64,000 bases of DNA. It comes from Serripes groenlandicus. Taxonomy: Eukaryota > Mollusca > Bivalvia > Cardiida > Cardiidae. Positions 36,691 to 50,149 of the stretch are shown here, one piece after another (position 1 is the first letter of the stretch; every line of letters starts with the position of its first letter). A model generated the notes under the pieces. That model was not told the origin of the DNA, made no database searches, and saw only the letters and a list, made by a program, of their open reading frames with translations. The translations under genes were made by a program, and so were the position numbers. The stretch covers positions 56,238,456-56,302,455 of the forward strand of contig JASEVX010000013.1 of assembly GCA_031761405.1 (NCBI GenBank), in the 5' to 3' direction.

Positions 36691-36994
36691 ATACTTTTAT
36701 TAATTCAGGTCAATAGTTATGCCTTAGTTCAATGTTGTTTGCTGTATATTTAGTCTATATGTGGTCAAGGTTTAGGAATACTGTAAACAAACTTGTTACA
36801 ACATAATTCGTCCAAAGAGAGAGGTCCTACTGTGTATACATGCCATGAAATAATGTTACAAACGGTCTCACCGCTACTGGGGAATTGTTGGTAAAACAGG
36901 TCGCGTTTTGTGTTGAATATTCTCGTGTGTCGCTGTATGTAGACCCTACTAGGAAATAGAAATTAAATCTACAACTTATAGATAAGTTAATTTC
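36691..36994. other. non-coding, nothing recognised
   Basis: No frame or repeat of note. Confidence 0.4.
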
Positions 36995-37220
36995 AACATT
37001 GATTGATTGGGATTTAACGCCGTTTTTAACATTTCTTCAGTCATATCACGGCGACCAGTTCACCTACAAATGTATTTCCTGGTTTTCTCAAACCAGTACT
37101 CCTCACAACAATCTTCCCAAGCAACTGGCTGCGTTTCCACATAGACTTAGCCATTGGTGAAAGACGAATGACGCATGTCGCATTGACTTTTGTCAAACGT
37201 CGGAAAGAAATTTGGCCGAA
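36995..37220 (-). mobile_element. SINE family 1, head truncated
   Basis: Reversed tail TTGATTGATTGGGATTTAAC, then CGTTTTTAACATTTCTTCAG, CATATCACGGCGACCAGTTC and CAACTGGCTGCGTTTCCACA. It ends after GACTTTTGTCAAACGTCGGA without the tRNA head. Confidence 0.85.
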
Positions 37221-38457
37221 TTTGTCAACACATCCGAGTTATAACCGCAAGGTCATTATTTATTTTATTATTGAGAAGCTTCTAGCGATTTTGGGACTAA
37301 AATTATAATGTATATGCATTTGCGTTAATTTAAGACTCAACGTTCATCAACGTGTAATATAGTCCTAGATGTATCTGTTGACAAATAAACTAGAAATGTA
37401 GTCTAAATAGGTTTTTGAAAATTAACCTTGACGGTCCGGTCCCGTTTCGGAGATACAATTAAATTGCAAATACTTTACAAATACCATAATCTAAGCTGAC
37501 GTGTTTTGACGTATCGAACCAGTCTTCTGTAATCAATACTTGAGTTGTCTCCGTCTGTAAAGCTTGGAGGTATAATCCGGCGTCCGGCCGGCTGTCTGCC
37601 TGAATGTGCATTCGTCCGTCCGTCATGGATTGCATGTATTGGTTAACACGTTGTTTCTGTATGGCAGATTTATTTCAAAGTGGTCACAATTATACCCGTG
37701 TGATCAGGAGAACGGCAAAGTACTAGGTACATAACTCTGGTCTGTTTTTTCAGTTATCTCCATTTTTCCTTATTTAGTTCAGCGATTGTCTCAATTAACT
37801 TTCATTGTATCAATTTCAAACTTGGTTTGTAGGTAACTTATGACCTACAGATTTGCAGTGCACCATTACCATAAATTTAGCATGCTGCTTTTGGAGTGTG
37901 TATATTTTTGTCTTTCAATGTTCTCCCTTATTATATGCAACACATGCGTTCCGTGAAATTCCCTTTTTCGTTAATGAGTGCTTCCCCAAGAGTTGTACTT
38001 CGTCAAATCTAATCTGTTTTTTAGGTGTAAACTCAATTTTTTCATTTCTTCGGTTATTGTCTCAATATATGTCCAATATATCAATTTAAGACTTGGTGTA
38101 TAGGAAACTCAGAGCTGCAATTGTGCAGTGCAAAAGAAACATAACTCTATCATGCTTTCGATCGTCTTTCATTTATCAGCATGATTACAATATACATTGT
38201 GGATCTTTAGTGATTTCTGAACTAGAAATATTTTAATTAAGGGTAGCTGCTCGGTTTTTTGTTGTCAATCTTTTGTCCTTCGATATTTTGTTTATACAAG
38301 AAAAGGGTAAAACTTTGACAAATGAGGTATATGTTATTGGCAGGCAATATGTGTTGCTTCAAACATTTTTGGTTTGGTTTATTTAAAGGTCATTGTTTCA
38401 TTGTTTCAACAATGTTTGTCCATATGATCTATGCCATATGTTTTCAACTTACATATG
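37221..38457. repeat. non-coding; about 290-bp diverged duplication at 37740-38160
   Basis: Near 37770-37880 and 38040-38150, similar text occurs twice: GTTATTGTCTCAAT..., ATATCAATTTAA.ACTTGG, GTAGGAAACT and TTGCAGTGCA. A CGTCCGTCCGTC word near 37613 is of a kind common in bivalve interspersed repeats. No gene is supported. Confidence 0.45.
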
Positions 38458-40229
38458 CCCCCTATACCATTAGCGCTTTCAGCGCTTTGATTCAATAACT
38501 GATTCACTTAAATTAAAAGAATAGCACATATATCAACCACAGTGGCGCAGAAGATCGACCATAATAGGGAAAAGTAGAATACAAACATATGAATAAGGTA
38601 AATGGTTTAACTGATACTGATATTGAGTCGAGCCACACAAAATATGTTCAGTATTATAAAAGATAACCCCAGAAGTTATTGCCCATCATTAATAGGGTAT
38701 ATTTCTGATCCTGACATATAAAATGCCAGTTATACATTGAGACACAGGGGTAACTTTTGATATCTAACATGCAATTATCAGATGATGACCACTGATGACA
38801 TATGTACGTATAGCAACACAGGTTGAATGCTGCCTATCTTTAATAAATATTTAGTAATCGTTTCTTGTAGTGTATCCATTGAGCGGCTGATATTCATACT
38901 TCATTAGTTTTGGGCAAGCGACATATTCTGTGTTATCGATCACTGCAATTTCATCCAAGAACCATAATACAATTTAAATTAGGTATTTAGATATGGCAAC
39001 ACATACAATGCATAAGCAACTACAAATATTGAACTGACAATACATATCCGTATCAGGTAAATGGTTTAACTGATACTGACATTGTGTCGAGAGTCATACA
39101 AAAATATACAGTGTTTTATATATTGACTTGACTTTATATGACCGTATACGGAAAAGGGTCTAACTAATGCAGTCATTGTGTCGAGTCACAAAAAAATATT
39201 CAGTGTTTTATATATTGAACTGTCATCAAATGACAGTATAAGATAAAGGGTCTAACTTATTCTGACATTGTGTCGAGTCACACAAAAATATTCAGTGTTT
39301 TATATAATGACTTGACTTTATATGACCGTATACGGAAAAGGGTCTAACTAATGCAGTCATTGTGTCGAGTCACAACAAAATATTCAGTGGATTATATAAT
39401 GAACTGAAATCATATTATCGTATAAGTAAAATGGTTTAACTGATGCTGACAATATGTCTTCAGTGTTTTAAAGACAGAACCAGAAGTTGGTAGGGTATAA
39501 TTCTGATCCTGACATGTCAAATGTCAGATCTACATTGATCTACATAGGATGATTTGAACCTTGACATGGCTTGATCAGGAATAAACCGCTGATAGCATGT
39601 GTACATACACACGTGTTTTAGGCTGCCTGTCTGTACGCCACAGAGATTTAGTGATCACTTCCCAGTCGTGTCATCATTATCTGACTGTCTTTCATACTTA
39701 AATCGTTTTTGGCAGGCGAATGTTTATGTTCTACTAATTGCTTGCTTAAATCACAAGCTGCAGGTATAGTTTGGAGTAGACAGTATGATATGACTTAAGG
39801 TGCATAAGCCAAACGTTATTTTCAAAGGATCCTCTATCAAAACTATTGACTTTTTCTGTACCGCGGATATTTACAGTAAACACATATCTTTCGTGTTTGA
39901 ATTAAGAGAGATAAAGGCCGTTCTAAATCGCCAATATCACAAGTTTTCTATCTATTTAATACATGTGTGAAGTTATCAAATTCAAGCAGTGGAAGTCTAG
40001 ATCGGTCGTCACCGCGCATTGTGTTATGTTATCATCAAGAGAAATAACAAGACAGACGGGCGAACATTACAGGGTATGATTCGTTTGATATGACATGCAA
40101 GCGTAAATACACTGGAATCAGTTGCAAAGGTATATGTTTAAAAGACTTGTCTCTGATTCGAACAATTCGGCTACAAATGAACTCTTAGAGTGTCCAGTCT
40201 GCTTCAAACGACTTATATAGACTGTTATG
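38458..40229 (+). repeat. segmental duplication 2, copy A, left part
   Basis: Homologous in order to 50150-51700. Includes about five copies of a repeat with TAAATGGTTTAACTGATACT, GACATTGTGTCGAGTCACAC and AATATTCAGTGTTTTATATA. A lower-copy block follows, ending near CTTCAAAGGATCC, GTTGACTTTTTC and CAGTG..GTC.AGATCGGTCG. Confidence 0.8.
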
Positions 40230-42090
40230 GGACTAATCGAAGGAATCGTATCTACCTATTATCGAATATACTGACAATAATAACATATTCAGATGTCCAC
40301 GGTTAGTAGGTTTATTACATTAATACTACACTCTTCACTGATAGCAGGTATACTGATTCCTTCTGAAGACTTCCGGACGTGATGGAAGGTACCGTATCTA
40401 CCTATTATCGATAACAATAACATGAATGATATATTCAGACGTCCACGGTCAGTAGGTTCATATCATTAATGCTACACATCACTGATCAAAGGTTTACCAA
40501 TTTCTTCCGACGACTTGGATTGACTTCTATGGACGTGATCGAAGATACTGTATCTACCTATTATCGAATATACTGACAATAATAACATATTCAGCACGGT
40601 CAGTAGGTTTATGACATTAATAATACACTCTTCACTGATAACAGGTATAGTGATTCACTTCTGAGGACTTTTATGGACGTGCTCGAAGGTACTGTATCTA
40701 CCTATTAGCGAATATACTGACAATAATAACATATTCAGATGTCCACGGTCAGTAGGTTTATGACATTAAAAGTACAGTTCACTGATAACAGACATACTGA
40801 TTCCTTCTGAATACTTATATGGACGTGATCGAAGGTACCGTATCTACCTATTATCGAATATGCTGACAAGAATAACGTATTCAGATGTCCACTGTCAGTA
40901 GATCTATGACATAAATAATTGAATTCACTGATAAAACGTACAATGATTCCTTCTGAAGATTTCTATGGGCGTGCTCAAAGTTACCAAAGCTACCTTTTAT
41001 CGAATATATTGACAAGAATAACATATTCAGATGTCCACGGTCAGTAGGTTTAAGACATTAAGAATACACTTTCACTGATAACAGGTATACTGATTCTTTC
41101 TGAAGACTACTATGGACGTGCTCGAAGGTACCGTATCTACATATTCAGATGTCCACGATCAGTTTCCGTATATACATATTATCAATTACGATCATATTAA
41201 TAACATATTCAGATGTCCACGGTCAGTAGTTTATAACATTAATAATACAATTCACTGTTAACAGGTATACTGATTCCTTCTGAATATTTCTATTGACCTG
41301 ATCGAAAGAACCGTATATACATATTATCAATTACAATGATATTAATAACATATTCAGACGTCCACGGTCAGTAGGTTCATATCATTTATACTACAAATCA
41401 CTGATAACAGGTATACTGATTCCTTCTGAAGACTTCTGTGGACGTCCTCGAAGGAACCATATCTACTTATTATCGAATATTATGACAACGATAACATATT
41501 CAGACGTCCAAGGTCAGTGGGTTCATATAATTATTATCATACTTCACTGATAATTTATATACCGATTTCTTTCAACGGCTTCTATAAACTTGCATGAACG
41601 TGCTGGAAGGTACTGTATCTCTCTATTAACGTTTATAGTTATATTATTAACATATTCAGATGTCCACGGTAAGTAGTCAATATATTTCACTGATACACGT
41701 AACTGTAATAACGATTTCTACCGAAGACTTATATTATCTTTCTTGGACGTGCTCAAAGGAATCGTATGTTTTATCGATTACTGTAATGTAAGTTACATAT
41801 TCAGATGTCCACGGTTTGATAAATGGTATGCTGCCTCTTTCAGACGACGCCTATACATGTTTATGGACGTGCTCGTAGGTTCCTTATTTATATTCGAAAA
41901 CAGTTATATGCATGACATAGGCCGGTGTCAATGGTCAGTAGGTTCATGTCATTCACTGATAATTGGTTTACCGATTCCTTCGAACGGCTTCTATAGACTT
42001 CTATATTCGTGCTAAAATGTACTATATCTCTATTAACGAATATGATAATATGAATTACATATTCAGATGTCCACGGTCAAATGTATATCA
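40230..42090 (+). repeat. about 165-bp tandem repeat array
   Basis: Around eleven copies. Blocks: GACGTGATCGAAGGTACCGT, ATCTACCTATTATCGAATAT, AACATATTCAGATGTCCACG, GTCAGTAGGTTTATGACATT and CTGATAACAGGTATACTGAT. Copies differ by indels, so spacing varies. Confidence 0.9.
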
Positions 42091-42320
42091 CAATACAACA
42101 TACTCGCTTAAACTTGGGGATGTTTGTTCCCGGCATACACACTGTACTTCTCTGAACCAGGGAACCAGTAATATGTTGGACCTCATTTTGAACCCAGGAT
42201 AACTGATGTCTGATTACGTTATCTATGTACATGTATTGTATCTGCATGTGACTTGATTGTGACTATCAAACGTCAGGAGAAGGTACGAGGGCGTAAGCAG
42301 AACGGAAGTAAAATTGTTGG
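42091..42320 (+). repeat. segmental duplication 2, copy A, right end
   Basis: GGGAACCAGTAATAT, TCATTTTGAACCCAGGATAA, GACTTGATTG and GGGCGTAA.CAG match 52240-52430. In both copies, 47-bp satellite follows within about 0.4 kb. Confidence 0.8.
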
Positions 42321-42607
42321 TAAGTCTTAATTCCCTATTTTATCTCTTTTTTAAAACACAATTTATATGAGCTAATGAACTATATACTGTTTTAGTTATT
42401 TATTACAACATAATACGTAAATTAGCACGAAATCAAAATATACACATAATTCTCTTAATACGCATGCATATAACTGAGCTTTATGTTTAGATTCGATCCC
42501 CAATCGGGTCATGGAAAGTGCTTGATAATAGTTACAGGCTACAGTCATTGACGGTTCTGAATGTGGGGAAAGCGTTACTTTATTGATTGATTTATTGTTT
42601 TGGGGCT
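42321..42607. other. short spacer before satellite array A3
   Basis: Nothing recognised. Confidence 0.4.
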
Positions 42608-45370
42608 ACAGTTTTAATATGTGTACACCATTCTGTGTAATATAACTGTAATATTGTGAAAAGTAGAGTAAACACCATTCTGGGTATTGTAATTATAATA
42701 CTGTTGAAGTAGAGTAAATACCATTCTGGGTGATATAACTGTAATACAGTTAAAAGTAAAGTAAACACATTCCTGGGTGATATAACTATAATGCTGTTGA
42801 GGGACAGTGAACACGTTTCTGGTGTTTTAATTATAATACTGTTGAAAGTAGAGTAAACACCATACTGGGTCCTATAACTATATTACTGTTGAAGACGTGT
42901 ATACACAATTGTTGTTGCTATAACTGGAATTCAGTTGAAGTAGTGTAAACACCATTGTAGGTTATATATATATGATAATGATAAAATAGAGAAATAACAC
43001 ATTTATGGGTTATATAACTATACTATTGTTGAAGTATAGTAAGCAACATTTTGGTTTATATAGCTATACTACTGTTGAAATAGAGTAAAAACCTTTTCGG
43101 ATTAAATAACTATAATACTGTTAAAAAATAAAGTAAACACAATAATGGATGCTTTAACTATAATACTGTTGAAGAAATGTATGCACAATTATTGGTGCTA
43201 TAATTGTAATGATGTTGAAGTAGAGTATACACCATTCTGGATGCAATGATTATAATACTCTTCAAGTAAAATAAACACCCTTATTGGTGTTATAACTGTA
43301 AAACTGTTGAAAGTAGAGTGCAAACCTTTCTGGGTGCTATAATTATAATAATGATGAAGTAAATTCAACATAATGATCGGTGCTATACTTTTAAGACTGT
43401 TGCAGTAGAATAAACCAGTACCAGTATTGGTACTCCCGTTGAAGTAAAATAAACATTCTTGGTGTTATAACTTTAATACTGTTGAAAGCAGAGTAAATAC
43501 CATTATGGGTGATTTAGCTATAATATTGTTGAAAGCAGAGTAAACACCATTATGGGTGGTTTAACTAAAATACTGTTGAAAGCAGATTAAACACCATAAC
43601 GGGTGATTTAACTATAGTACTGTTGAACGCAGAGTAAACACCATTATGGGTGATTTAACTATAGTACTGTTTACGGTAGAGTTAACACCATTTAGGGTGA
43701 TTTAGCTAAAATACTGTTGAAAGCAGATTAAACACCATTATGGGTGATTTAACTATAGTACTGTTGAACGCAGAGTAAACACCATTATGGGTGATTTAAC
43801 TATAGTACTGTTGAAGGTAGAGTTAACACCATTTAGGGTGATTTAGCTATAATACTGTTGAAAGCAGATTAAACACCATTATGGGTGATTTAATTATACT
43901 ACTGTTGAAAGTAGAGTTCACACCATTATGGGTGATTTAACTATAATACTGTTGAAAGCAGAGTAAACACCCTTAAGGGTGATTTAACTATACTACTGTT
44001 GAAAGAAGAGTAAACACCATTACGGGTTGTTAACTATAGTACTACTGAAAGTAGAGTAAACACCATTATGTGTGATTTAACAATAATGCTGTTGAAAGCA
44101 GAGTTAACGCCATTATTGGTGATTTAACTATAATACTGTTGAAAGCAGATTAAACATCATTAAGGATGATTAAACTATACTACTGTTGAAAGAAGAGTAA
44201 ACACCATTATGAATGATCTAAATATAATACTGTTGAAAGCAGATTAAACACCATTAAGGATGATTTAACTATACTACAGTTGAAAGCAGAGTAAACACCA
44301 TTATGGCTGATTTAACTATAATACTGTTGAAAGTATAGTAAACTCCATTAAGGATCATTTAACTATACTACTGTTGAAAGCAGAGTAAACACTATTAAGG
44401 ATTATTTAACTATACTACAGTTGAAAGCAGAATAAACACCATTAATGATCATTTAACTATAATACTGTTAAAAGTAGAGTAAACACCATTAATGATCATT
44501 TAACTATAATAGTGTTGAAAGAAGAGTAAACACCATTAAGGATCATTTAACTATAATACTGTTGAAAGCAGAGTAAAACACCATTATGGCTGATTTAACT
44601 ATAATACTGTTGAAAGTATAGTAAACTCCATTAAGGATCATTTAACTATAGTACTGTTGAAAGCAGAGTAAACACCATTATGGGTAATTTAACTATACTA
44701 CAGTTGAAAGAAGAGTAAACACCATTAAGGATCATTTAACTATAATACTGTTGAAAGCAGAGTAAAACACCATTATGGCTGATTTAACTATAATACTGTG
44801 TTGAAAGTATAGTATACTCCATTAAGGATCATTTAACTATAGTACTGTTGAAAGCAGAGTAAACACCATTATGGGTAATTTAACTATACTACAGTTGAAA
44901 GAAGAGTAAACTCCATTAAGGATCATTTAACTATACTTCTGTTGAAAGCAGAGTAAACACCATTATGGGTAATTTAACTATACTACAGTTGAAAGAAGAG
45001 TAAACACCATTAAGGCTCATTTAACTATAATTCTGTTGAAAGCAGAGTAAACATCATTATGGGTTATATAACTATAATACTGTTGAAAGCAGATTAAACA
45101 CCATTAAGGGTGATTTAACTATAATACTGTTGAAAGCAGGTTAAACACCATTAAGGATGATTAAACTATACTACTGTTGAAAGAAGAGTAAACACCATTA
45201 TGGGTGATTTAACTATAAAACTGTTGAAAGCAGATTAAACACCATTAAGGATGATTTAACTATACTACAGTTGAAAGAAGAGTAAACACCATTAAGGGTT
45301 ATTGACTATAGTACTGTTGAAAGAAGAATAAACACCTTTTAAATATACTACTGTTGAAAGTAGATTACAT
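42608..45370 (+). repeat. 47-bp satellite array A3 with a higher-order section
   Basis: About 58 monomers. The left part (42608-43430) is diverged. From 43480 the monomers are uniform, with ACACCATTATGGGTGATTTA and ACTATAATACTGTTGAAAGC as blocks, i.e. GATTTAAC instead of GGTGTAAC. Around 44380-44990 a four-monomer pattern repeats at 189 bp (CCATTATGGCTGATTTAACT at 44581 and 44770), which indicates a young higher-order repeat. Confidence 0.95.
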
Positions 45371-46029
45371 GTATGTCGGTATTTTTCGACCCGGCTTCCG
45401 AAAGGAAACTGGTAGGAAATGAATGATACTATAAAATACGACAGAACTTACACCATTGTGGAAAGAAATAACGATGCCTATTTGGATAGTTCTTTTCTCG
45501 AAACACCCAAAACTATAATTTTGTTAATATCTCTTCATTTACATGTAATTTACAAGAACGAAAGTATAACCACACGTTTATGGACCACTCTTTGAGAAAA
45601 CCGGTAATAGTGAAATCATTTTTGAGTTTTAGTTTTTCTTGAAGTCCAATCTCTAGTTTAGTTTGGTAAAAGAGAGGGCTTCGTGAGATGAATATTGATG
45701 CCGCTATCATTAGATATCTGAAAGGATGTTTGGATCATGTTGTAAATATACATGTAATCAGTCGAATTTTGAAATAAAAGTGAGATAAGTATAATAAAAT
45801 CAAAGGCTGCTGCTGTGCACATGCATTAGTCAAATATATACCGTGCATCATTCATCACACGTGTATCAACTTTTGACTCTCCTTGTTAAGAATTTACTCT
45901 AGCAATACTGACACATACCTATAAAGCATGGTATATTATGTATTGATGACCATTTAACTGTACTTGTTTAGATTTTGCTCTAGCAATACTGACACATACC
46001 TATAAATCATGGTGTATTATGAATTGACC
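45371..46029. other. spacer between satellite arrays, with 72-bp duplication
   Basis: CTCTAGCAATACTGACACAT and the following ACCTATAAA.CATGGT.TATTATG occur near 45898 and 45970. No gene is seen; the 65-codon frame at 45513-45710 has no family features. Confidence 0.5.
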
Positions 46030-48055
46030 ACATTTTAACACACAATTGTGAGTGGTGTAAATATAATACTGTTGAAAGCAGAGCACATCATTCTGAGTGG
46101 TGTAACTATAATACTTTTGAAGTCAGGGTAAACACCATTCTGAGTGATGTAACTATAATACTGTTGAAAGCAGAGTAGACATCATTCTGGGAGGAGTAAC
46201 TATAATACTGTTGATGGGAGAGTAAACACCATCCTGAGTGGTGTAACTATAACACTGTTGAAGGGAGAGTAAACACCATCCTGAGTGGTGTAACTATAAT
46301 ACTGTTGATGGGAGAGTAAACACCATCCTGAGAGGTGTAACTATAATACTGTTGATGGGAGAGTAAACACCATCCTGAGTGGTGTAACTATAATACTGTT
46401 GATGGGAGAGTAAACACCATCCTGAGTGGTGTAACTATAATACTGTCTGTTGATATCAGAGTAAAAACCATTCCGAGAGGAGTAACTATAAAACTGTTAA
46501 GGGAAGAGTAAACACCATCCTGAGCGGCGAAACCATAAAACTGTATGTTGATATCAGAGTAAACACCATTCTGAGAGGAGTAACTATAATACTGTTGAGG
46601 GCAAAGTTAGCACCATCCTGAGTGGGGTATCCATTATACTGTTGAAGTGCGAGTAAATCACATTATGAGTGGTGTTACTATAACACTGTTGAATTCAGTG
46701 TAAAATATATTTTGAATGGTGTAACTATATAACTGTTGAAAACAGATTAAACACCATTCTGACTGATGTTATTATAATACTGTTGAGATCAGATTACAAA
46801 TCATTCTGATTGGTATAAATATAATACTGTTGAAGACAGAATAAACACCATTTTGTTGGCATAATATGACTGGTGTTTCTATAATACTGTAGAGTATTTA
46901 CCCACCTCAATTATGAGTGATGAAACTATAAAACTGTTGTATGCAGAGTAATCATCATTATGAGTGGTGTAACTAAAATAATGTTAAAAGTAGTGTATAA
47001 TCTATCCTGAGTGATGCATTTATAATACTGTTCTGAGTGGTGTTACTATACAACTGTTGAAAGCAGAAAAAAAAATGCTGAGTTGGGTAACTTTAAAACT
47101 ATAAAACTGTTCAGTGCAAAGTAAACACCATGTGGAGTGGTGTTGCTATAATACTGTTGTAAGTAGAGTATACACCATTCTGAGTGATATTACTATAATA
47201 CTGTTGACAGCAGAGTAAACAGCATTATGAGTGGTGTAACTATAATACAATTTAAATCAGAGTATAGTCCACCATAATGAGTGATGTAACTATAATACTG
47301 TTGAAAGCAGAGTAAACACCATTATAATTCGTGTAACTATATTCCTGTGGAAGGCAGAGTAAATATCATAAGTGGTGTTACTATAATTATTTTGAAACCG
47401 AAGTAAACACCATATATCGTGCAACAGTAACACTGTTGAAAGCAGAGTAAAGACCATTCTGAGTGATGTCACTATAAAACTGTTGAAAGCAGAGTCAATA
47501 CCATTCTCGGTGATGTAACTATAATACTGATGAAAGCAGAGTAAAGACCATTCTTAGTGCTGTCACTATAAAAGTGTTGAAAGCAGAGTCAAGACCATTA
47601 TTGGTGATGTCACTATAATACTGTTGAAAGCAGAATAAACACTAGTATTGGTTATGTAACTTTTATATTGTTGAAAGCAGAGTAAACACCATAATAAGTT
47701 ATATAATTATAATTATGTTTATAGCAGACTAAAGATCATTATAGGTGATGTCACTATAATTCTGTCGAAAGCAGAAAAGTCTTCATTATTGGTTATGTAA
47801 CTGTTATATTGTTGAAAGCAGAGTAAACACCATAATCAATTATATAACTATAATTATGTTTAAAACAGAGGAAAGACCGTTAAGGGTTATGTAACTATAA
47901 TACTGTTGAAAGCAGAGTAAAGACCAGTATTGGTTATGTAACTGTTATATTGTTGAAAGCAGAGTATTTTTCACTCTGAGTGATATTACTATAATATTGT
48001 TGAAAGCAGAGTAAAAACCATGAGTGATGTAGTTCTAATACTGTTGAAAGACCAG
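46030..48055 (+). repeat. 47-bp satellite array A4
   Basis: About 43 monomers, mostly of the GGTGTAACTATAATACTGTT / GAAAGCAGAGTAAACACCAT type. The section 46200-46440 is almost identical copy to copy (GATGGGAGAGTAAACACCAT), showing recent local amplification. Confidence 0.95.
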
Positions 48056-48485
48056 TTCTAAACTACGAATTATACCTTTCCGAAAGGTTACTCAACCATA
48101 CACGTCAATGGTCATCGTAATATGTATATACAGCATCTGTGTACGGTCAAAACTCAGGTGTGGAATCAGCCGCAGCTGCGTGGTGAGCGTATGGGATTTG
48201 GATCCGGTGTGTCGTCGGCTAAATATATTTTGTATGTGGGAAAAGGTTAAGCAACAGTGATATTCCTTGTTCTTTATCGGAAACAAGTATTATTTACGAA
48301 GATGATGAAACTATATCTATATATAATATATACTATAATACTAAAATTCTGAAACCGATAATAATTGACAAGATAAATCCAGTTAAACCATGTTTATCAA
48401 GTGTAACTTTGAAATTAAGAATATTGTTCATATTTAACTTTAAAATGAATTAAAAAAGGTTGGTAAATAAGGGCCCGGGAGTAGG
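48056..48485 (+). repeat. low-copy block shared with 54.7 kb and 58.6 kb
   Basis: 48056-48210 matches 54725-54880 (GTCAATGGTCATCGT.ATATG and TGTGGAATCAGCCG), including a degraded SINE family 2 head. 48230-48485 matches 58580-58825 (GATAATAATTGACAAG, AAATCCAGTTAAACCATGTT and GGGCCCGGGAGTA). Two different partners abut here. Confidence 0.75.
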
Positions 48486-49529
48486 CACTATCCTTTCATT
48501 GATCTCTCATTAAGATCTTCATTTGTTCGGGGATCCATTCGAAATTTTGGGTTGCCTTGGCAAACGAAAGAAATCAAATGGGTTGATCTTCAAATGTTGA
48601 AGAAATTTTCTTTAGATGAGCATCTATCGGATTCTTTCAAGCCATGTTGATTGGTTGAAACTCATAGCCGCCAGTTTGGTGGGACTATTTTGTCGCATAC
48701 GGCCATAACAAACACTTAATAAAATAGCCTCCTGAATGTATGTGATTTTTTAAAATAAAAAACCCATCTTCTCCTCTGTAGCCGGTGGGCTAGTTTATTG
48801 AAACTTTAGAGCAAACATCCACTGTGTGTCCTCACCCAAATTACTTCATTTGTTTGGATCAATGCAGAATTCTTTATTTCATGGCAACCGAAAGAAAAAA
48901 TACTTTAAAATTTCCTCTCTCAACTTGATGGACCAAAAGCCATAGTGATTGGTCGAAATTATGACCGCTAGATGGCTGGGCACTTTTGCCTTATACTGGA
49001 TATAGTCAACACACTTGATAAATGTCACCTTGACTAAATCTTCTTTCCGTTTAATAACTATGAATCCAAATGACCAGTCTCTATCTTCGTATCACCATAT
49101 GCTTATTAGTTTATAACACTGATTGTTCCTATTGTTTTGGTGTTCGTACTTCAAATGTCAACGTCACAGCATGATTTCCCAAATTACGTTTCACTTTGAC
49201 AGACATGATTGTTTTTTAAATATAGAAACATCTTGAAAACAAAGGACAGTTCATACTTTCCTATATATTTTCGGAATCTTGCTCAGAAGGTTTCCTGCAA
49301 CCTGTAGATGTTATGTATTGAAATGTTCTCATACTGTGGAGAATGTCTTGTGCTACAGCCAATAATTTAAGAACCGTGATATCCGGTCAATTTTCCCAAA
49401 AGGTTTTCACAAATATCTTACTCAGAACAGTTGACTAAGTAACGTTAATTGATACTGGTCCTTACGGGCCTCTGATTGCCTGTTTCCGGTAGTAAGAACG
49501 CGCTTATTTGTCCAGTCAACCAGCAAAAT
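48486..49529. other. non-coding, faint internal duplication
   Basis: ATTGGTTGAAACTCATAGCC and ATTGGTCGAAATTATGACCG, each followed by ACACTT.ATAAA, hint at an old duplication (48640-48740 and 48930-49030). No gene is seen. Confidence 0.4.
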
Positions 49530-49735
49530 CACTAGAGAACATACATACTTTTCATATCACGGCTGCTTACCCGCGTTGACTTCTAGCACATTGGAGGAAC
49601 ATGAACGAGGCTTCTCACAGTCACTTTTGTCAAACGTCGGAAAGACATTATGTCGAGCTTGGGTTCGATCTCCCAACCTCTAGATTGACAGCCTGTGCTG
49701 CTACACATTGAATAACCGTGACTCGGCCTTACATA
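49530..49735 (-). mobile_element. SINE family 1, 3'-truncated
   Basis: Carries CATATCACGGCTGC, GAGGAACATGAACGAGG, GACTTTTGTCAAACG reading into the core, and the reversed head TTCGATCTCCCAACCTCTAG with GATTGACAGCCTGTG. The ATTG tail is missing. Confidence 0.75.
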
Positions 49736-49789
49736 TTATTATATGTATTATTTATAACAATGTGTCATGTTATGCATTTCATAACTATT

Positions 49790-50125
49790 TTAACATACGT
49801 ATTATGCTATTGAACCACCATATTCGTATATGAATGATATGATACATTGTTGCATGTCGTTTATTTCAATAAAAGAATTTAATAAATCAATAAATCCTAC
49901 ATACATTTATTTAACATACTTCTTATGCTATTTAACCACTATATTCGTAAATGAATGATAGGTTACAATGTTACATGTCGAGTATTTCAATAACTGAATT
50001 TAATAAATCAATAAATCAAATATCGCATCAACATATTTAACATACTTATTATGCTATTTTACCACTATATTCGTAAATGAATGCTATGTTACATTGTTGC
50101 GTGTCGAGTATTTCATTAACGGAAA
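49790..50125 (+). repeat. about 118-bp repeat, three copies
   Basis: ATTTAACATACTTATTATGC, TATTCGTAAATGAATGATA and TACAATGTTGCATGTCGAGT recur three times. The end of the unit also occurs near 35550. Confidence 0.85.
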
Positions 50126-50149
50126 AAAATTAATTAATACACTTACAAA

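Noticed and set aside
42608..48055. Regular 47-bp repeats as a CRISPR array
   Set aside because: No distinct spacers, whole unit repeats head-to-tail, and the genome is animal; this is satellite DNA.
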